Origin: Kuenenia sp039794105
GTDB lineage: Bacteria > Planctomycetota > Brocadiia > Brocadiales > Brocadiaceae
Length of the DNA stretch: 64,000 bases
Assembly (NCBI RefSeq): GCF_039794105.1
Contig: NZ_JBDIWA010000002.1
Location: 186,001 to 250,000 of the forward strand
Direction: 5' to 3'
Shown: positions 16,840 to 25,126 of the stretch, piece after piece
Layout of the letters: every line of letters starts with the position of its first letter
Position numbering within the stretch: the first letter of the stretch is position 1
Translations under genes and position numbers: made by a program
The notes under the pieces: model-generated
The model's database searches: none
What the model was told of the DNA's origin: nothing
What the model saw: the letters and a program-made list of their open reading frames with translations, nothing else

Positions 16840-17979
16840 CTATTTGCAGGGGAGTGAGATAATAAATTTTGCCCCCTTGTCTGTATTGCTATCAAGGCGT
16901 ATCGTGCCGTTATGGGCGGAAATTATGTCCTTACAAATTGATAAACCAAGCCCGGTGCCTTTTCCCTGTTCTTTAGTGGTGAAAAATGGTTCGAAAATAC
17001 GTTTATGATATTTTTCGGGGATGCCTGTTCCATTATCTTCAAATACAATTTCCACGGATTTTTCTGCATTGTTCATCCTCGTTTTGATAAACAGGTCTCC
17101 GCCATTAGGCAAGGCGTCCACTGAATTATTTACAAGGTTTAAAATAACCTGTTGGATTTGATTCCCCTCAACTAATAAAGGGGGCAACTGTTTGTCAAAT
17201 GCCCTGCGGATGTTTATTTTGTGGATTTTTAAACGATGTTCCACCAGCGCCAGAATATTAGTTATTAACGTATTTATATGATATTCCTTTTTCTCACTGT
17301 CGGACTTTCTTGAAAAAATTAATAGATTTCGTGTTGCCTTCTGGCATTTGGCGATTTGATCGGAGATGGTTTTGATTTTGCCGAGAGCTTTTTCATCATG
17401 AACTTCCTCCAATAACAATTCACAATATCCGGAGATGGTAGCAAGGGGGGTATCGAGTTCATGCGCGAGGCTGGAGGCGAGGAGTCCTATTGAAGACATT
17501 TTTTCAGCCTGCAAAAGCTGGTTTTGCAGAGATTTGAGTTCTTCGTACGCATGGCGAAGTTCGCGTATTCTTTTGCCCAATTCCAAACGCTGTTCTTCCC
17601 GTTCTTTTTCCAGCAATTTTTTTTCGGTGATATCCATAAAGATTTCTACCGCAAATTCAACCTGGCCCTGTTTGTTTGGTATTGGGAATACAAAATGTTC
17701 AATGCAGCGCTTTTCTCCATCAGCGTTGTTTTCCCAGTTTATCCTTTGGTGGGGTTGGCCGTTTTCAAAGACTTTTGGAGTTACGCAATTCTCGCAGAGC
17801 GCATTCTTGTTCCATAATTGTTCATAACATTTTTTCCCGACAATGGATTGGCGTGTTTTCCGGAGTTTTTTTGTTACCGCGTCGTTGACAAACAATATAT
17901 TGTACTCTTTGTCGATTATATTGATATATGCGCGAATACCATCAATGGCTGCTTGTAGAAAATTCCCGGATACTTCCAT
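16840..17979 (-). CDS. PAS-domain sensor histidine kinase
   Basis: This 379-residue protein has no membrane segment, so it is a cytoplasmic sensor. Residues 8-125 are a PAS domain (IINIIDKEYNILFVNDAV in abridged form; later EIFMDITEKK), with three cysteines around CENCVTP that could bind metal or sense redox. A coiled coil follows, then the phosphoacceptor region SLAHELDTPLATI (His about residue 175). In this variant the usual HEIxNP becomes HELDTP. The ATPase domain has N-box VILNLVNNSVDALPNGG, G1 DNGTGIP, F-box FEPFFTTKEQGKGTGLG. Gene order kinase-then-regulator, on the same strand with about 135 bp between, indicates a two-component pair with the NtrC-type regulator. Confidence 0.92.
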   Translation of the reverse strand: MEVSGNFLQAAIDGIRAYINIIDKEYNILFVNDAVTKKLRKTRQSIVGKKCYEQLWNKNALCENCVTPKVFENGQPHQRINWENNADGEKRCIEHFVFPIPNKQGQVEFAVEIFMDITEKKLLEKEREEQRLELGKRIRELRHAYEELKSLQNQLLQAEKMSSIGLLASSLAHELDTPLATISGYCELLLEEVHDEKALGKIKTISDQIAKCQKATRNLLIFSRKSDSEKKEYHINTLITNILALVEHRLKIHKINIRRAFDKQLPPLLVEGNQIQQVILNLVNNSVDALPNGGDLFIKTRMNNAEKSVEIVFEDNGTGIPEKYHKRIFEPFFTTKEQGKGTGLGLSICKDIISAHNGTIRLDSNTDKGAKFIISLPCK

Positions 17980-18017
17980 GTTTATTTCCTCGAGACATTA
18001 GAAAGGTTCGCATCGGA

Positions 18018-18046
18018 GTAGAGACGCACGGCCGTGCCTCTCTACA
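18018..18046. repeat. REP-like palindrome, cggccg-centred variant
   Basis: gtagagacgcacggccgtgc ctctctaca: an imperfect palindrome of the same family as 22625-22652, and related to the perfect copies at 12442 and 49495. Confidence 0.65.
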
Positions 18047-18077
18047 TTTTGGTATGGAAAAAGGGCGCCGGGGGGGA

Positions 18078-18647
18078 TTAACAACGTGGTTTTGCCAGGA
18101 TTTCAAGTACTTTTACATCGAGGAACCTCTTTGAGGCTGCAGATTTTATTATACATACGGTATCTGCACCCCTTATTGTGCCGGCAACCGCAACCACTTC
18201 TTCCCGTTCGGGGATGAGTCCCGCATCGCATGCCTCCATAACAATTTCGCAGCAAACCTTTAATCCTTCGCCCAGTCTTCGTAGCGATTGTGCAACGATC
18301 ATTGCCGGATAGAGTCCGTTAAATTTTTGCGAAAAAGAGGTTTCTATTGAGTGGGTAAGGATGGTGCCTGTATAGATTTTGCCTCCCAGGGCTACGATTT
18401 GATCCCGGTTTTCGGGAAGCAATTCCTGATGATTGGGTTCTTGAAAACCGGCTGAATGAGTGACAACTACAAGGTTTACCTCTTTACCGTGCAGTTTCTT
18501 TGCCATTGCAACGCCGGTTTCCCCAACGGAAGTGGCAACAACGATGTGCGTATATCCTTCAGAGACAGCGGATGCAGCTATTTCTATACATTCCTCTGTA
18601 TTTTCTTTTCCCGGGTTTTCAAAATAGAGGATGTGTTTTTTCATCAT
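18078..18647 (-). CDS. Pyruvate kinase C-terminal (alpha/beta) domain-like protein
   Basis: This 189-residue protein has the stand-alone fold of the pyruvate kinase regulatory domain: TEECIEIAASAVSEGYTHIVVAT, then GETGVAMAKKL, VVVTHSAGF and near the end GADTVCIIKSA. Such free-standing domains lack the catalytic barrel and are found in archaea and many anaerobes; substrate and role are unknown. It follows moeB by 1 base and should be in the same operon. The start is ATG at 18645-18647 (MMKKHILYF); the next Met is equally possible. Confidence 0.75.
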   Translation of the reverse strand: MMKKHILYFENPGKENTEECIEIAASAVSEGYTHIVVATSVGETGVAMAKKLHGKEVNLVVVTHSAGFQEPNHQELLPENRDQIVALGGKIYTGTILTHSIETSFSQKFNGLYPAMIVAQSLRRLGEGLKVCCEIVMEACDAGLIPEREEVVAVAGTIRGADTVCIIKSAASKRFLDVKVLEILAKPRC

Positions 18648-18648
18648 G

Positions 18649-19458
18649 TTAAGTGTTTATTTGGCAGAATTCTTCATAATCGATAAGTTCCTTGATCGTG
18701 GCTTTATCGCTGCATACCGGGCAATTGGGGTTTTTCCGGACATTCACCTTTTTGAATTCCATGTTTAAGGAATCATATATTAGCAGCTTGCCTTTTAATA
18801 ACTGTCCTTTTCCCAGAATGAGTTTGATTGCTTCTGTCGCCTGGAGGGTGCCAATGACGCCTGCCAATATCCCCAATACTCCCGCTTCTTTGCAAGAAGG
18901 CACCAGGCCCGGAGGGGGAGGCTCTTCATAAAGGCAGCGGTAACAAGGCCCGTCAAATGGCAGAATGGTGGTTACTTGTCCTTCAAAGCGAAAAATGGAG
19001 CCGTGCGAAAGCGGTTTTCTGAGAAAAACGCAGGCATCGTTCACGAGATATCTGGTGGGAAAGTTATCAGCGCCGTCAAGTATTACGTCATAATCTTTAA
19101 TAATATCCAGGATATTGCCGGAAGTTAAACGTTCGGTATAAGGAATGACTTCTATATCGGGATTTAATGCCTCAAGGGTCTCTTTTGCCGAAATAGCCTT
19201 GGAGCGCCCGACGTCTTTTGTAGAATGTAATATCTGGCGTTGCAGGTTTGAATAATCAACACAATCACCGTCGGCAATTCCGATTTTTCCAACGCCGGCG
19301 GCGGCAAGATAAAATGCGGCAGGAGAGCCAAGGCCACCTGCACCTACCAGAAACACCTTGGCATTCAATAACTTCTGCTGGCCTTTGCCTCCGACTTCGG
19401 GGAGAATAATGTGACGGGAATATCGTTCTATTTGTTCTTCAGTAAATGATAATGACAT
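18649..19458 (-). CDS. moeB: MoeB/ThiF/HesA-family adenylyltransferase
   Basis: This 269-residue protein is an E1-like adenylating enzyme. The N-terminal YSRHIILPEVGGKGQ is the family signature, followed by nucleotide-binding VFLVGAGGLGSPAAFYL, the Asp loop IADGDCVDYSNLQRQ, and DNFPTRYLVNDAC. The zinc site is made by CYRC (about residue 170) and CPVC near the C-terminus. The probable catalytic Cys is in PSCKEAGVLG. It activates the C-terminus of a MoaD/ThiS-type sulfur carrier for molybdopterin or thiamine synthesis. No carrier gene is visible nearby, so moeB versus thiF is not decided by context. The downstream gene starts 2 bases past its stop. Confidence 0.88.
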   Translation of the reverse strand: MSLSFTEEQIERYSRHIILPEVGGKGQQKLLNAKVFLVGAGGLGSPAAFYLAAAGVGKIGIADGDCVDYSNLQRQILHSTKDVGRSKAISAKETLEALNPDIEVIPYTERLTSGNILDIIKDYDVILDGADNFPTRYLVNDACVFLRKPLSHGSIFRFEGQVTTILPFDGPCYRCLYEEPPPPGLVPSCKEAGVLGILAGVIGTLQATEAIKLILGKGQLLKGKLLIYDSLNMEFKKVNVRKNPNCPVCSDKATIKELIDYEEFCQINT

Positions 19459-19501
19459 ACTTTCTTCCTAACGTATTTGCCAATCTGTTAATTATCTGTA
19501 G

Positions 19502-19530
19502 AAAAAAGGCCATGTACCATAACATGGCCC
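19502..19530 (-). terminator. Rho-independent terminator of the DUF362 gene
   Basis: On the minus strand: ggccatg, 8-base loop, catggcc, then six T (19507 down to 19502). It lies 80 bp after the stop of the DUF362 gene and upstream of moeB, so it separates the two transcripts. Confidence 0.8.
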
Positions 19531-19612
19531 GCTTTGTATTCACAGAGCTTTACACGGCTTAAATATCTTTTGAAAAAAAATGATAACAAATGCTATTGAG
19601 CAAATCAATACA

Positions 19613-20653
19613 TTAAATAGAAACAAGGTTTATTTTTGAGAGATCATCTGTTCCCAATCCGAGCATGGCTGCAGTGGAGATATATTTCGGCTCCCTGCGG
19701 GCTTGCTGTAAAGAGGGAAGTTTCATCTTTTTTCGCTGATCTTCTATAATAGTATGGCATATCCTGTCAAAAGCAACAGGGTCCCTTCCTACGATAATGC
19801 CGTTATAATTCCATGTCCATTGAGGCTTGTAACCGGGGCCTCCGTTGTATTGCGCCAGTATGGCGTCACAAACAATAAGCCTGACCTTGTTTACGATATA
19901 AGGATGGCTGTTCAGTTCTGCAATATAGGGATTGCAATTGTTGGTGTGGTATTTGTTCGGATTGTGCATTGCTCCAAAGAAATTCTTCATGGCAACGCTA
20001 ATGCCTGCCAGATCATGGTCTTTCAGGACGGGGACGTTAATGATGGCGGTACACATTTGAGAGACTATTTTGCTGAAACACGTTCCTACACTTCCCGCTA
20101 TCTGGGGTTCGGAGTCGTAACCTCCCTGCGGCAATTCGTCAGTGCCAAAACATTGCACGCCTTTGGTTGCACGCCTCACCCTAAACCCTGCCGCTTCAAG
20201 TTCCCTGTTATACCGCTCAAATACAATGATGTTTTCATCTTTCACACCGGCAAATTTGAGTCCATGTAGAATGGCATCTACTATTGCGACATGCGGCGAC
20301 ATAATACGGCCGGAAAGGCAGTTTAGTTTTATGCCTACAATATCGGATGGGCGAAAAAGCCTCTGCCATGCATGCTCTTTTGAGGCAGAGCCTGTCAGTT
20401 GCATAACTGCTGCATGCAGGATATTTGTTATTTTTGATTCTTTTACGTTTACGTTTCCATTGTCGCTGGCAATGGCATCATCCCGCCCTATAACTACATC
20501 GGGAAGAACTGCAGGTTGCATATCATTTCCATGCGCAAAGTGTGCGGTACAATGTGTCAGGTATTTTGCCAGGATTGAAGTGGTGCAAAATCCCCCTCCC
20601 ATTAGCAATGCCTTTTTAAGAAATAATCTTCTTTCAGCACTTTTTACAGACAT
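19613..20653 (-). CDS. DUF362 domain protein with Tat-type signal
   Basis: This 346-residue protein has a twin-arginine start (RRLFLKKALLMGGG, residues 8-21), which predicts folded export. The mature domain matches DUF362: GIKLNCLSGRIMSPHVAIVDAI, then VSQMCTAIINVPVLKDHDLAG, then SVAMKNFFGAMHNP and near the end GRDPVAFDRICHTI. DUF362 proteins often carry or sit beside iron-sulfur clusters; here only scattered cysteines are seen and no CxxCxxC motif. The function of the family is not established. The gene stands alone with its own terminator. Confidence 0.82.
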   Translation of the reverse strand: MSVKSAERRLFLKKALLMGGGFCTTSILAKYLTHCTAHFAHGNDMQPAVLPDVVIGRDDAIASDNGNVNVKESKITNILHAAVMQLTGSASKEHAWQRLFRPSDIVGIKLNCLSGRIMSPHVAIVDAILHGLKFAGVKDENIIVFERYNRELEAAGFRVRRATKGVQCFGTDELPQGGYDSEPQIAGSVGTCFSKIVSQMCTAIINVPVLKDHDLAGISVAMKNFFGAMHNPNKYHTNNCNPYIAELNSHPYIVNKVRLIVCDAILAQYNGGPGYKPQWTWNYNGIIVGRDPVAFDRICHTIIEDQRKKMKLPSLQQARREPKYISTAAMLGLGTDDLSKINLVSI

Positions 20654-20716
20654 TTTACTTTCCCTTAAATAATTTTCAGGTAATATTCATACTTATGACA
20701 AAAAAGTGATTTTTCG

Positions 20717-20813
20717 TAACAAGTTAGTTTTTTGAAAAAGTGGGGGCGAGGCATTTGCCCGTTTGGGCATGAATGCATTTATGACAATTTATAGCAAATG
20801 CTTCGCCCCTACA
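20717..20813. repeat. Family C element, copy C3
   Basis: Starts gtaacaagttagttttttga, core palindrome gtgggggcgaggcatttgcc ... gcaaatgcttcgcccctac, interior in the inverted order relative to C1. An open frame through the repeat is in phase with the next gene and could mislead gene callers into starting at 20763; the same repeat-encoded peptide (NAFMTIYSKCF) appears in other frames near 14100-14200 and 22780-22830. Confidence 0.75.
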
Positions 20814-20840
20814 CTAAATATTGTACTGAACATAGCGATA

Positions 20841-22511
20841 ATGGCATACATAAAAAGAAAAACTTTTTCCCTTTCACTTCTCTTCCTCTTATTCGTCGGC
20901 ATTGGCTGCACGACCGTTAAGTATTATCCGTCCAACTTTGTAGAATCACTGAAGCATCCCACTAAATTCCCGGATATTTTCGATTTTAGCGTACAAAATA
21001 TTGAGGATATCGTGGAAAAGAACCCTCTTCAGGAAGGTGAAGATGTAAAAATTACCGATGTTGGCGAAAATAGAAATTCCAGCATGCATGTCTTTCAATT
21101 GCGTGAAAATACCGAATTTTCCTCACATTACCACAAACGCCATGATGAAGTTATTTATGTGAAAAAGGGCAACGCTATAGCGATACTTGACGGTACGAGA
21201 TACCTGGTAAAACCGGGGTCTATTTTGCAGATTCCCAGCAAAACAGTACACAAATTTGTGAATACCGGTGATGAAGCATTTATGGCTATTTCTCTTTTTT
21301 CTCCGCCTTTTGATGGTAGGGATCAGAAATTTACACAAAAAGAGAAAAGGGCCGACCGGGGGGTAAAAGAAGAAAAACGACTTGCAGGTGTTACTGCAAA
21401 GAAAATAAAGGAAGAAGTTGAAGTCTCATCAGAGGAAGGCACAGAGGAAGAAATTATCGAAGAAACGGAGAAAGTTGCAACAGCAGAGGAAGGGATGAAA
21501 GAAAAAGCTGCTTTGCCCTTGTCCGATGATCGGGATTTTCAAACAAAAAAAGAAGGTACTGCTTCAGACGATTATCTAACGTTAAAAGAGAGGGGTAAAA
21601 AAAAGGCAAAAAATGCAGAGTCTGTTGAGCCCCCAGAAGTTGACATCGTAAGTTTGCATGAAAAACTTACCCACCTTATGAAGTTAAAAGAAGAAGGGAT
21701 TATCTCCGCCGATGAATATGAAAAAAAGAAAGATGCGCTGATCATGGGTGGAGTGAGAGATACCTTTACAGAGCCAGAGAATTTGCAGAAAAGAGACTTG
21801 CCCCAAAAAGACGCTGCGCTCTTAAAAAAGGTTGATGAATATGCACAACGACCGGAAGATACATACCGTTTGCCCAATACACCATTAGATAAGCATACCG
21901 ATATTGAAGAGACCTATTATAAGGAAGATCCGTATACGCAACCGGGAGATGAACAACGACAGGGAGAGGCGGGTTATGAGGGAACTTCAGCGATTGAGAC
22001 ATTGCCAACGGATCATAAGTTAAGGCTATTGAATGAAATGCGATCGGAAGGCCTGATTTCAGCAGAAGATTTTGAAAGAAAAAAGAGGGAGTTGGTCCTT
22101 AAAACAGAAGAAAAGACTTTTCCGATTCCCCCTCAACAAGGCGCTGACAGAGAAGATAAACTTAGCGCCCTTAAAGAATTATATAAAGAGGGGTTGATAA
22201 CGGAGGAAGATTACCGGCATAAGTATAATGAATTAAGCGTGAAAGAGGAATCCGGGTCTTTTGCCTTTGATGAAAACACCTATGATGAAAAAGTAAGCGA
22301 GCTGGAAGGGTTATATAATGACGGGCTTATTACAGAAGATGATTACCGGCTCAAATACAAGGAATTAACAGGTAAGGATGTTTTTACCTATGATATTATT
22401 GATAAAGAGGTTAACAACGAAAAATTATCAGAACTTCGTGAATTGATGGAACAAGGAATCATTACCAAAGAAGACTATGAAACCAAAAAAACACAATTGA
22501 CGGGCAATTGA
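20841..22511 (+). CDS. Lipoprotein with cupin domain and five SHOCT-like repeats
   Basis: I start at ATG 20841 because everything upstream in frame is repeat C3; the signal peptide KRKTFSLSLLFLLFVGIGC then sits at the N-terminus with its lipobox. Residues 65-165 form a cupin barrel: metal-ligand motif HYHKRHDE, a Gly turn (DGTRYLVKPGS) and the second motif PSKTVHKFVN. A long acidic, low-complexity linker follows. Then come five SHOCT-like helical hairpins: LMKLKEEGIISADEYEKKK, LNEMRSEGLISAEDFERKK, LKELYKEGLITEEDYRHKY, LEGLYNDGLITEDDYRLKY and LRELMEQGIITKEDYETKK. SHOCT hairpins usually occur once at a C-terminus; five in tandem suggest an assembly or binding scaffold anchored in an envelope membrane. 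The cupin metal and ligand are unknown. Confidence 0.85.
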   Translation: MAYIKRKTFSLSLLFLLFVGIGCTTVKYYPSNFVESLKHPTKFPDIFDFSVQNIEDIVEKNPLQEGEDVKITDVGENRNSSMHVFQLRENTEFSSHYHKRHDEVIYVKKGNAIAILDGTRYLVKPGSILQIPSKTVHKFVNTGDEAFMAISLFSPPFDGRDQKFTQKEKRADRGVKEEKRLAGVTAKKIKEEVEVSSEEGTEEEIIEETEKVATAEEGMKEKAALPLSDDRDFQTKKEGTASDDYLTLKERGKKKAKNAESVEPPEVDIVSLHEKLTHLMKLKEEGIISADEYEKKKDALIMGGVRDTFTEPENLQKRDLPQKDAALLKKVDEYAQRPEDTYRLPNTPLDKHTDIEETYYKEDPYTQPGDEQRQGEAGYEGTSAIETLPTDHKLRLLNEMRSEGLISAEDFERKKRELVLKTEEKTFPIPPQQGADREDKLSALKELYKEGLITEEDYRHKYNELSVKEESGSFAFDENTYDEKVSELEGLYNDGLITEDDYRLKYKELTGKDVFTYDIIDKEVNNEKLSELRELMEQGIITKEDYETKKTQLTGN

Positions 22512-23285
22512 CCATATTTTACCCATCGACACGCCTCTTATTCCACAAACGCATCAATGCGTATTCCCGCTGGTAGGGGGGATTTTGCCATTAAATACAT
22601 ATCGCAGCAAAGCCGCAACCAAAATGTAGAGACGCACGGCCGTGCGTCTGTCCTATAACCACAAAGGGCACAAAGAATACAGAACGCAAAGGACACAAAG
22701 AAAAACTTACAAAAAAAGGTAACACTTTAGTCTTTTGAAAAATTCCAATACTAGCGATGTTCGCCGCAACATTGTAGGGGCGAAGCATTTGCTGTAAATT
22801 GTCATAAATGCATTCATACCCAAACGGGCAAATGCTTCGCCCCTACTAAAACGTTGTAACTCCTCATTAGTAAACCTGTTTCCGGCATAAATCTTTCTGG
22901 CATACATTTCGCTCACTTATCATACCTGACGTTTATTTAAATTGAATTACCTATCCTGCCAATACTTTTTCGCTTGATATTTTATTGCGAATAAAATATA
23001 TATATCCCGAAAAATATCAATGTGAAGCCACACTTCTTTGTTTTTGGCTGTACGAAAAAACGGTAAGTTATTGACCAATACATTGAAGGCGTCATTGGTG
23101 CATACAGCATAATAATTGGTGGAAATCATTTAGAAAACTGGCTGAAATCTTACGTTCGTTTCATGTTCATTTTACTTTTTGAAAGGAGAGTTTGTATTTT
23201 TTATGAGAGATTTGTATTTGGTCTTTAAAATTTGGTAATCAATGGCAGAAACCAATATTGTTTAAGAAAGGGGGACAGGGAAGTG
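22512..23285. other. 774-bp gene-poor stretch with REP palindrome and family C element C4
   Basis: It holds a tgtagagacgcacggccgtg REP (22625-22652) and C4 (22719-22860). C4 begins gtaacactttagtcttttga and has the full core gtaggggcgaagcatttgct ... gcaaatgcttcgcccctac. Between 22870 and 23230 the sequence is AT-rich. A 60-codon minus-strand frame (22947-23129) has protein-like composition but no recognised domain. The last 100 bp hold the ribosome site of the Rh gene and presumably its promoter. Confidence 0.6.
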
Positions 23286-25043
23286 ATGAAAAAACTGACA
23301 TTAGTATTGTGTATTTTTTTTATTGGCCTCATAAGTTTTCCGTTGATAGGGGGAACAAAGGTTCATGCAAGTGAACTGTTTGAGGATGAATTTGATGGGA
23401 AATCTCTGGAAAATTCATGGATTATATTACGTGAAAATCAAAGTGATATTAGTCTTACCGAAAGCCCGGGGCATTTAAGGATTGTTTCCAAGGCTGAAGA
23501 CTTGTGGCAAATAAATGTAAACAACAAGATTAAACTCCTTCGCCGTGGGCCACATGGCGATTTTGAAATAGTCGTCAAGTTAACGTATGATCCCAAGGAA
23601 AAGTTTCAGCAAGCAGGAATAATCCTCTACGAGGATGAGGAAAACTATGTAATGCTCACCCGCCAAAAAGATGACGCACAGCACGTCGTAATGAGCAGGT
23701 CTATTTCTAAAACGGAAGGGGCGAAATCTGCCGCCACATCATTGACAACATTGTATTTAAAATTAACAAAGTCCGGGGAAAGTATTTCCGGCGCTTTCAG
23801 CACGAATGGAGAAACCTGGACGACCGTAGATCACATTTCCGGCTTACATTTTAAACATCCGCAGGTCGGCTTGGTAGGTTTTAACGCTCAACAAAAAACC
23901 ACGGCCAATGCGGACTTTGATTTTTTTAAGATAAGTGCAATAGGCGGAGGGGTTGCTTCTGCAGTGGAGGAATTGCTCGAAGTAAATAAATACAATAAAT
24001 CCATTCACGTTATGGCAATGTTGATGGTCGGTTTCGGATTTTTAATGGTCTACGTAAAAAGATACGGCTGGGGGTCTGTTACCGCCACCTATATTGCCGT
24101 GAGTTTTGTTATTCCTTACTACATGTACTTAAAATCAAAGGGGCTATTCGGAGAGGCGGCGGAATTTCAAATAGACCGTTTGATCCTCGCGGAATTTTGT
24201 GCGGCGTCCATGCTTATTGCAATGGGGGCATATTTGGGAAGATTAAAAATGTCTCAGTATATTATTGCGGCATTGTTGTTCGTTCCTTCCTATATGCTTA
24301 ACGAATGGATTATGTTAGACGATGGAATGGGTTTGATACCAAAGGGGAAGCTCATTGATACGGGCGGGTCGATAGTTATCCATCAGTTTGGTGCATATTT
24401 TGGATTGGGCGTAATAATAAGGATGACCACAAAGGAAGACTTCTCGAAAGGTATTGAGTCCGATAAGATAAGCAATCAGTATTCGATGCTTGGAAGTATG
24501 GTGCTGTGGATATTCTGGCCATCGTTTTGTGCGGCAGCCGCCGAGGCGTCACAAATGGTTACTGCGGCGATAAACACCATTCTTTCCTTATGTGCAGCAA
24601 CAATTTCTACTTACCTGGCGACCACGCTGATTCGAAAGAAAATCGTTATTGAAGATATGGCAAATGCCGCACTTGCCGGCGGTGTGGCTATCGGTTCTTC
24701 ATGTGCTTATACAACGCCAAGGGCAGCGCTGATGTTAGGTTTCATAGCCGGTATTTTGAGTGTCATTGGCTTTGCACTCATACAACCACGGCTTCAGAGA
24801 ATGATTAAGGGCATTGATACCTGCGGCGTTCATAACCTTCATGGTATGCCTGGTATATTGGGTGGTTTGGCAGCAATTTTTATGGCAGGCAGCGCAGTAC
24901 CCGGATTGCAGATAAAGGGGGTTGTTATCACCTTTGTCGTGGCCATTATTACCGGGCTTGCAAGCGGGACGGTGGTTTCTATGTTTGGCCACAGAAGAGA
25001 TTCTTACAATGATGAAGAAGAATTTGTAGTGGAAGCCCACTAA
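23286..25043 (+). CDS. Rh-type ammonia/ammonium channel with N-terminal concanavalin A-like extracytoplasmic domain
   Basis: This 585-residue protein starts at ATG 23286 (agggga before it), giving signal peptide MKKLTLVLCIFFIGLISFP with cleavage near VHAS. Residues 28-215 are a strand-rich domain (DEFDGKSLENSWIIL; QAGIILYEDEENYVML; GLHFKHPQVGLVGFNAQ), like the DUF1349/GH43-C2 lectin fold. From about residue 235 the Rh family channel follows: IHVMAMLMVGFGFLMVYVKR, HQFGAYFGLG (first pore His), SMLGSMVLWIFWPSF, MANAALAGGVAIGSS and the diagnostic DTCGVHNLHGMPG (second pore His). About 11 membrane helices are expected. Rh50 proteins conduct ammonia in ammonia oxidisers; ammonium is the anammox substrate. 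The lectin-like domain on a channel is unusual. The gene is monocistronic, ending before a strong terminator. Confidence 0.9.
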   Translation: MKKLTLVLCIFFIGLISFPLIGGTKVHASELFEDEFDGKSLENSWIILRENQSDISLTESPGHLRIVSKAEDLWQINVNNKIKLLRRGPHGDFEIVVKLTYDPKEKFQQAGIILYEDEENYVMLTRQKDDAQHVVMSRSISKTEGAKSAATSLTTLYLKLTKSGESISGAFSTNGETWTTVDHISGLHFKHPQVGLVGFNAQQKTTANADFDFFKISAIGGGVASAVEELLEVNKYNKSIHVMAMLMVGFGFLMVYVKRYGWGSVTATYIAVSFVIPYYMYLKSKGLFGEAAEFQIDRLILAEFCAASMLIAMGAYLGRLKMSQYIIAALLFVPSYMLNEWIMLDDGMGLIPKGKLIDTGGSIVIHQFGAYFGLGVIIRMTTKEDFSKGIESDKISNQYSMLGSMVLWIFWPSFCAAAAEASQMVTAAINTILSLCAATISTYLATTLIRKKIVIEDMANAALAGGVAIGSSCAYTTPRAALMLGFIAGILSVIGFALIQPRLQRMIKGIDTCGVHNLHGMPGILGGLAAIFMAGSAVPGLQIKGVVITFVVAIITGLASGTVVSMFGHRRDSYNDEEEFVVEAH

Positions 25044-25072
25044 GAGTGCTGCCGGAGAAGATATATTTACAT

Positions 25073-25112
25073 AGACCTCCTGCGTTTAATAAAACGCAGG
25101 AGGTCTTTTGTT
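25073..25112 (+). terminator. Strong rho-independent terminator after the Rh gene
   Basis: Perfect 15-bp stem agacctcctgcgttt / aaacgcaggaggtct with a 4-base loop, followed by TTTTGTTTTT. It ends the Rh transcript 30 bp past its stop and lies just before the ribosome site of the next gene. Confidence 0.92.
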
Positions 25113-25126
25113 TTTAAGGAAAAGAT

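Noticed and set aside
20763..20840. In-frame N-terminal extension of the cupin/SHOCT lipoprotein
   Set aside because: The extension is translation of repeat C3; the same peptide is encoded by other copies, and the lipoprotein signal begins at 20841.
22947..23129. 60-codon minus-strand frame with protein-like composition
   Set aside because: No recognised domain, weak ribosome site and no neighbour context; could be a fragment, so left out as a gene.
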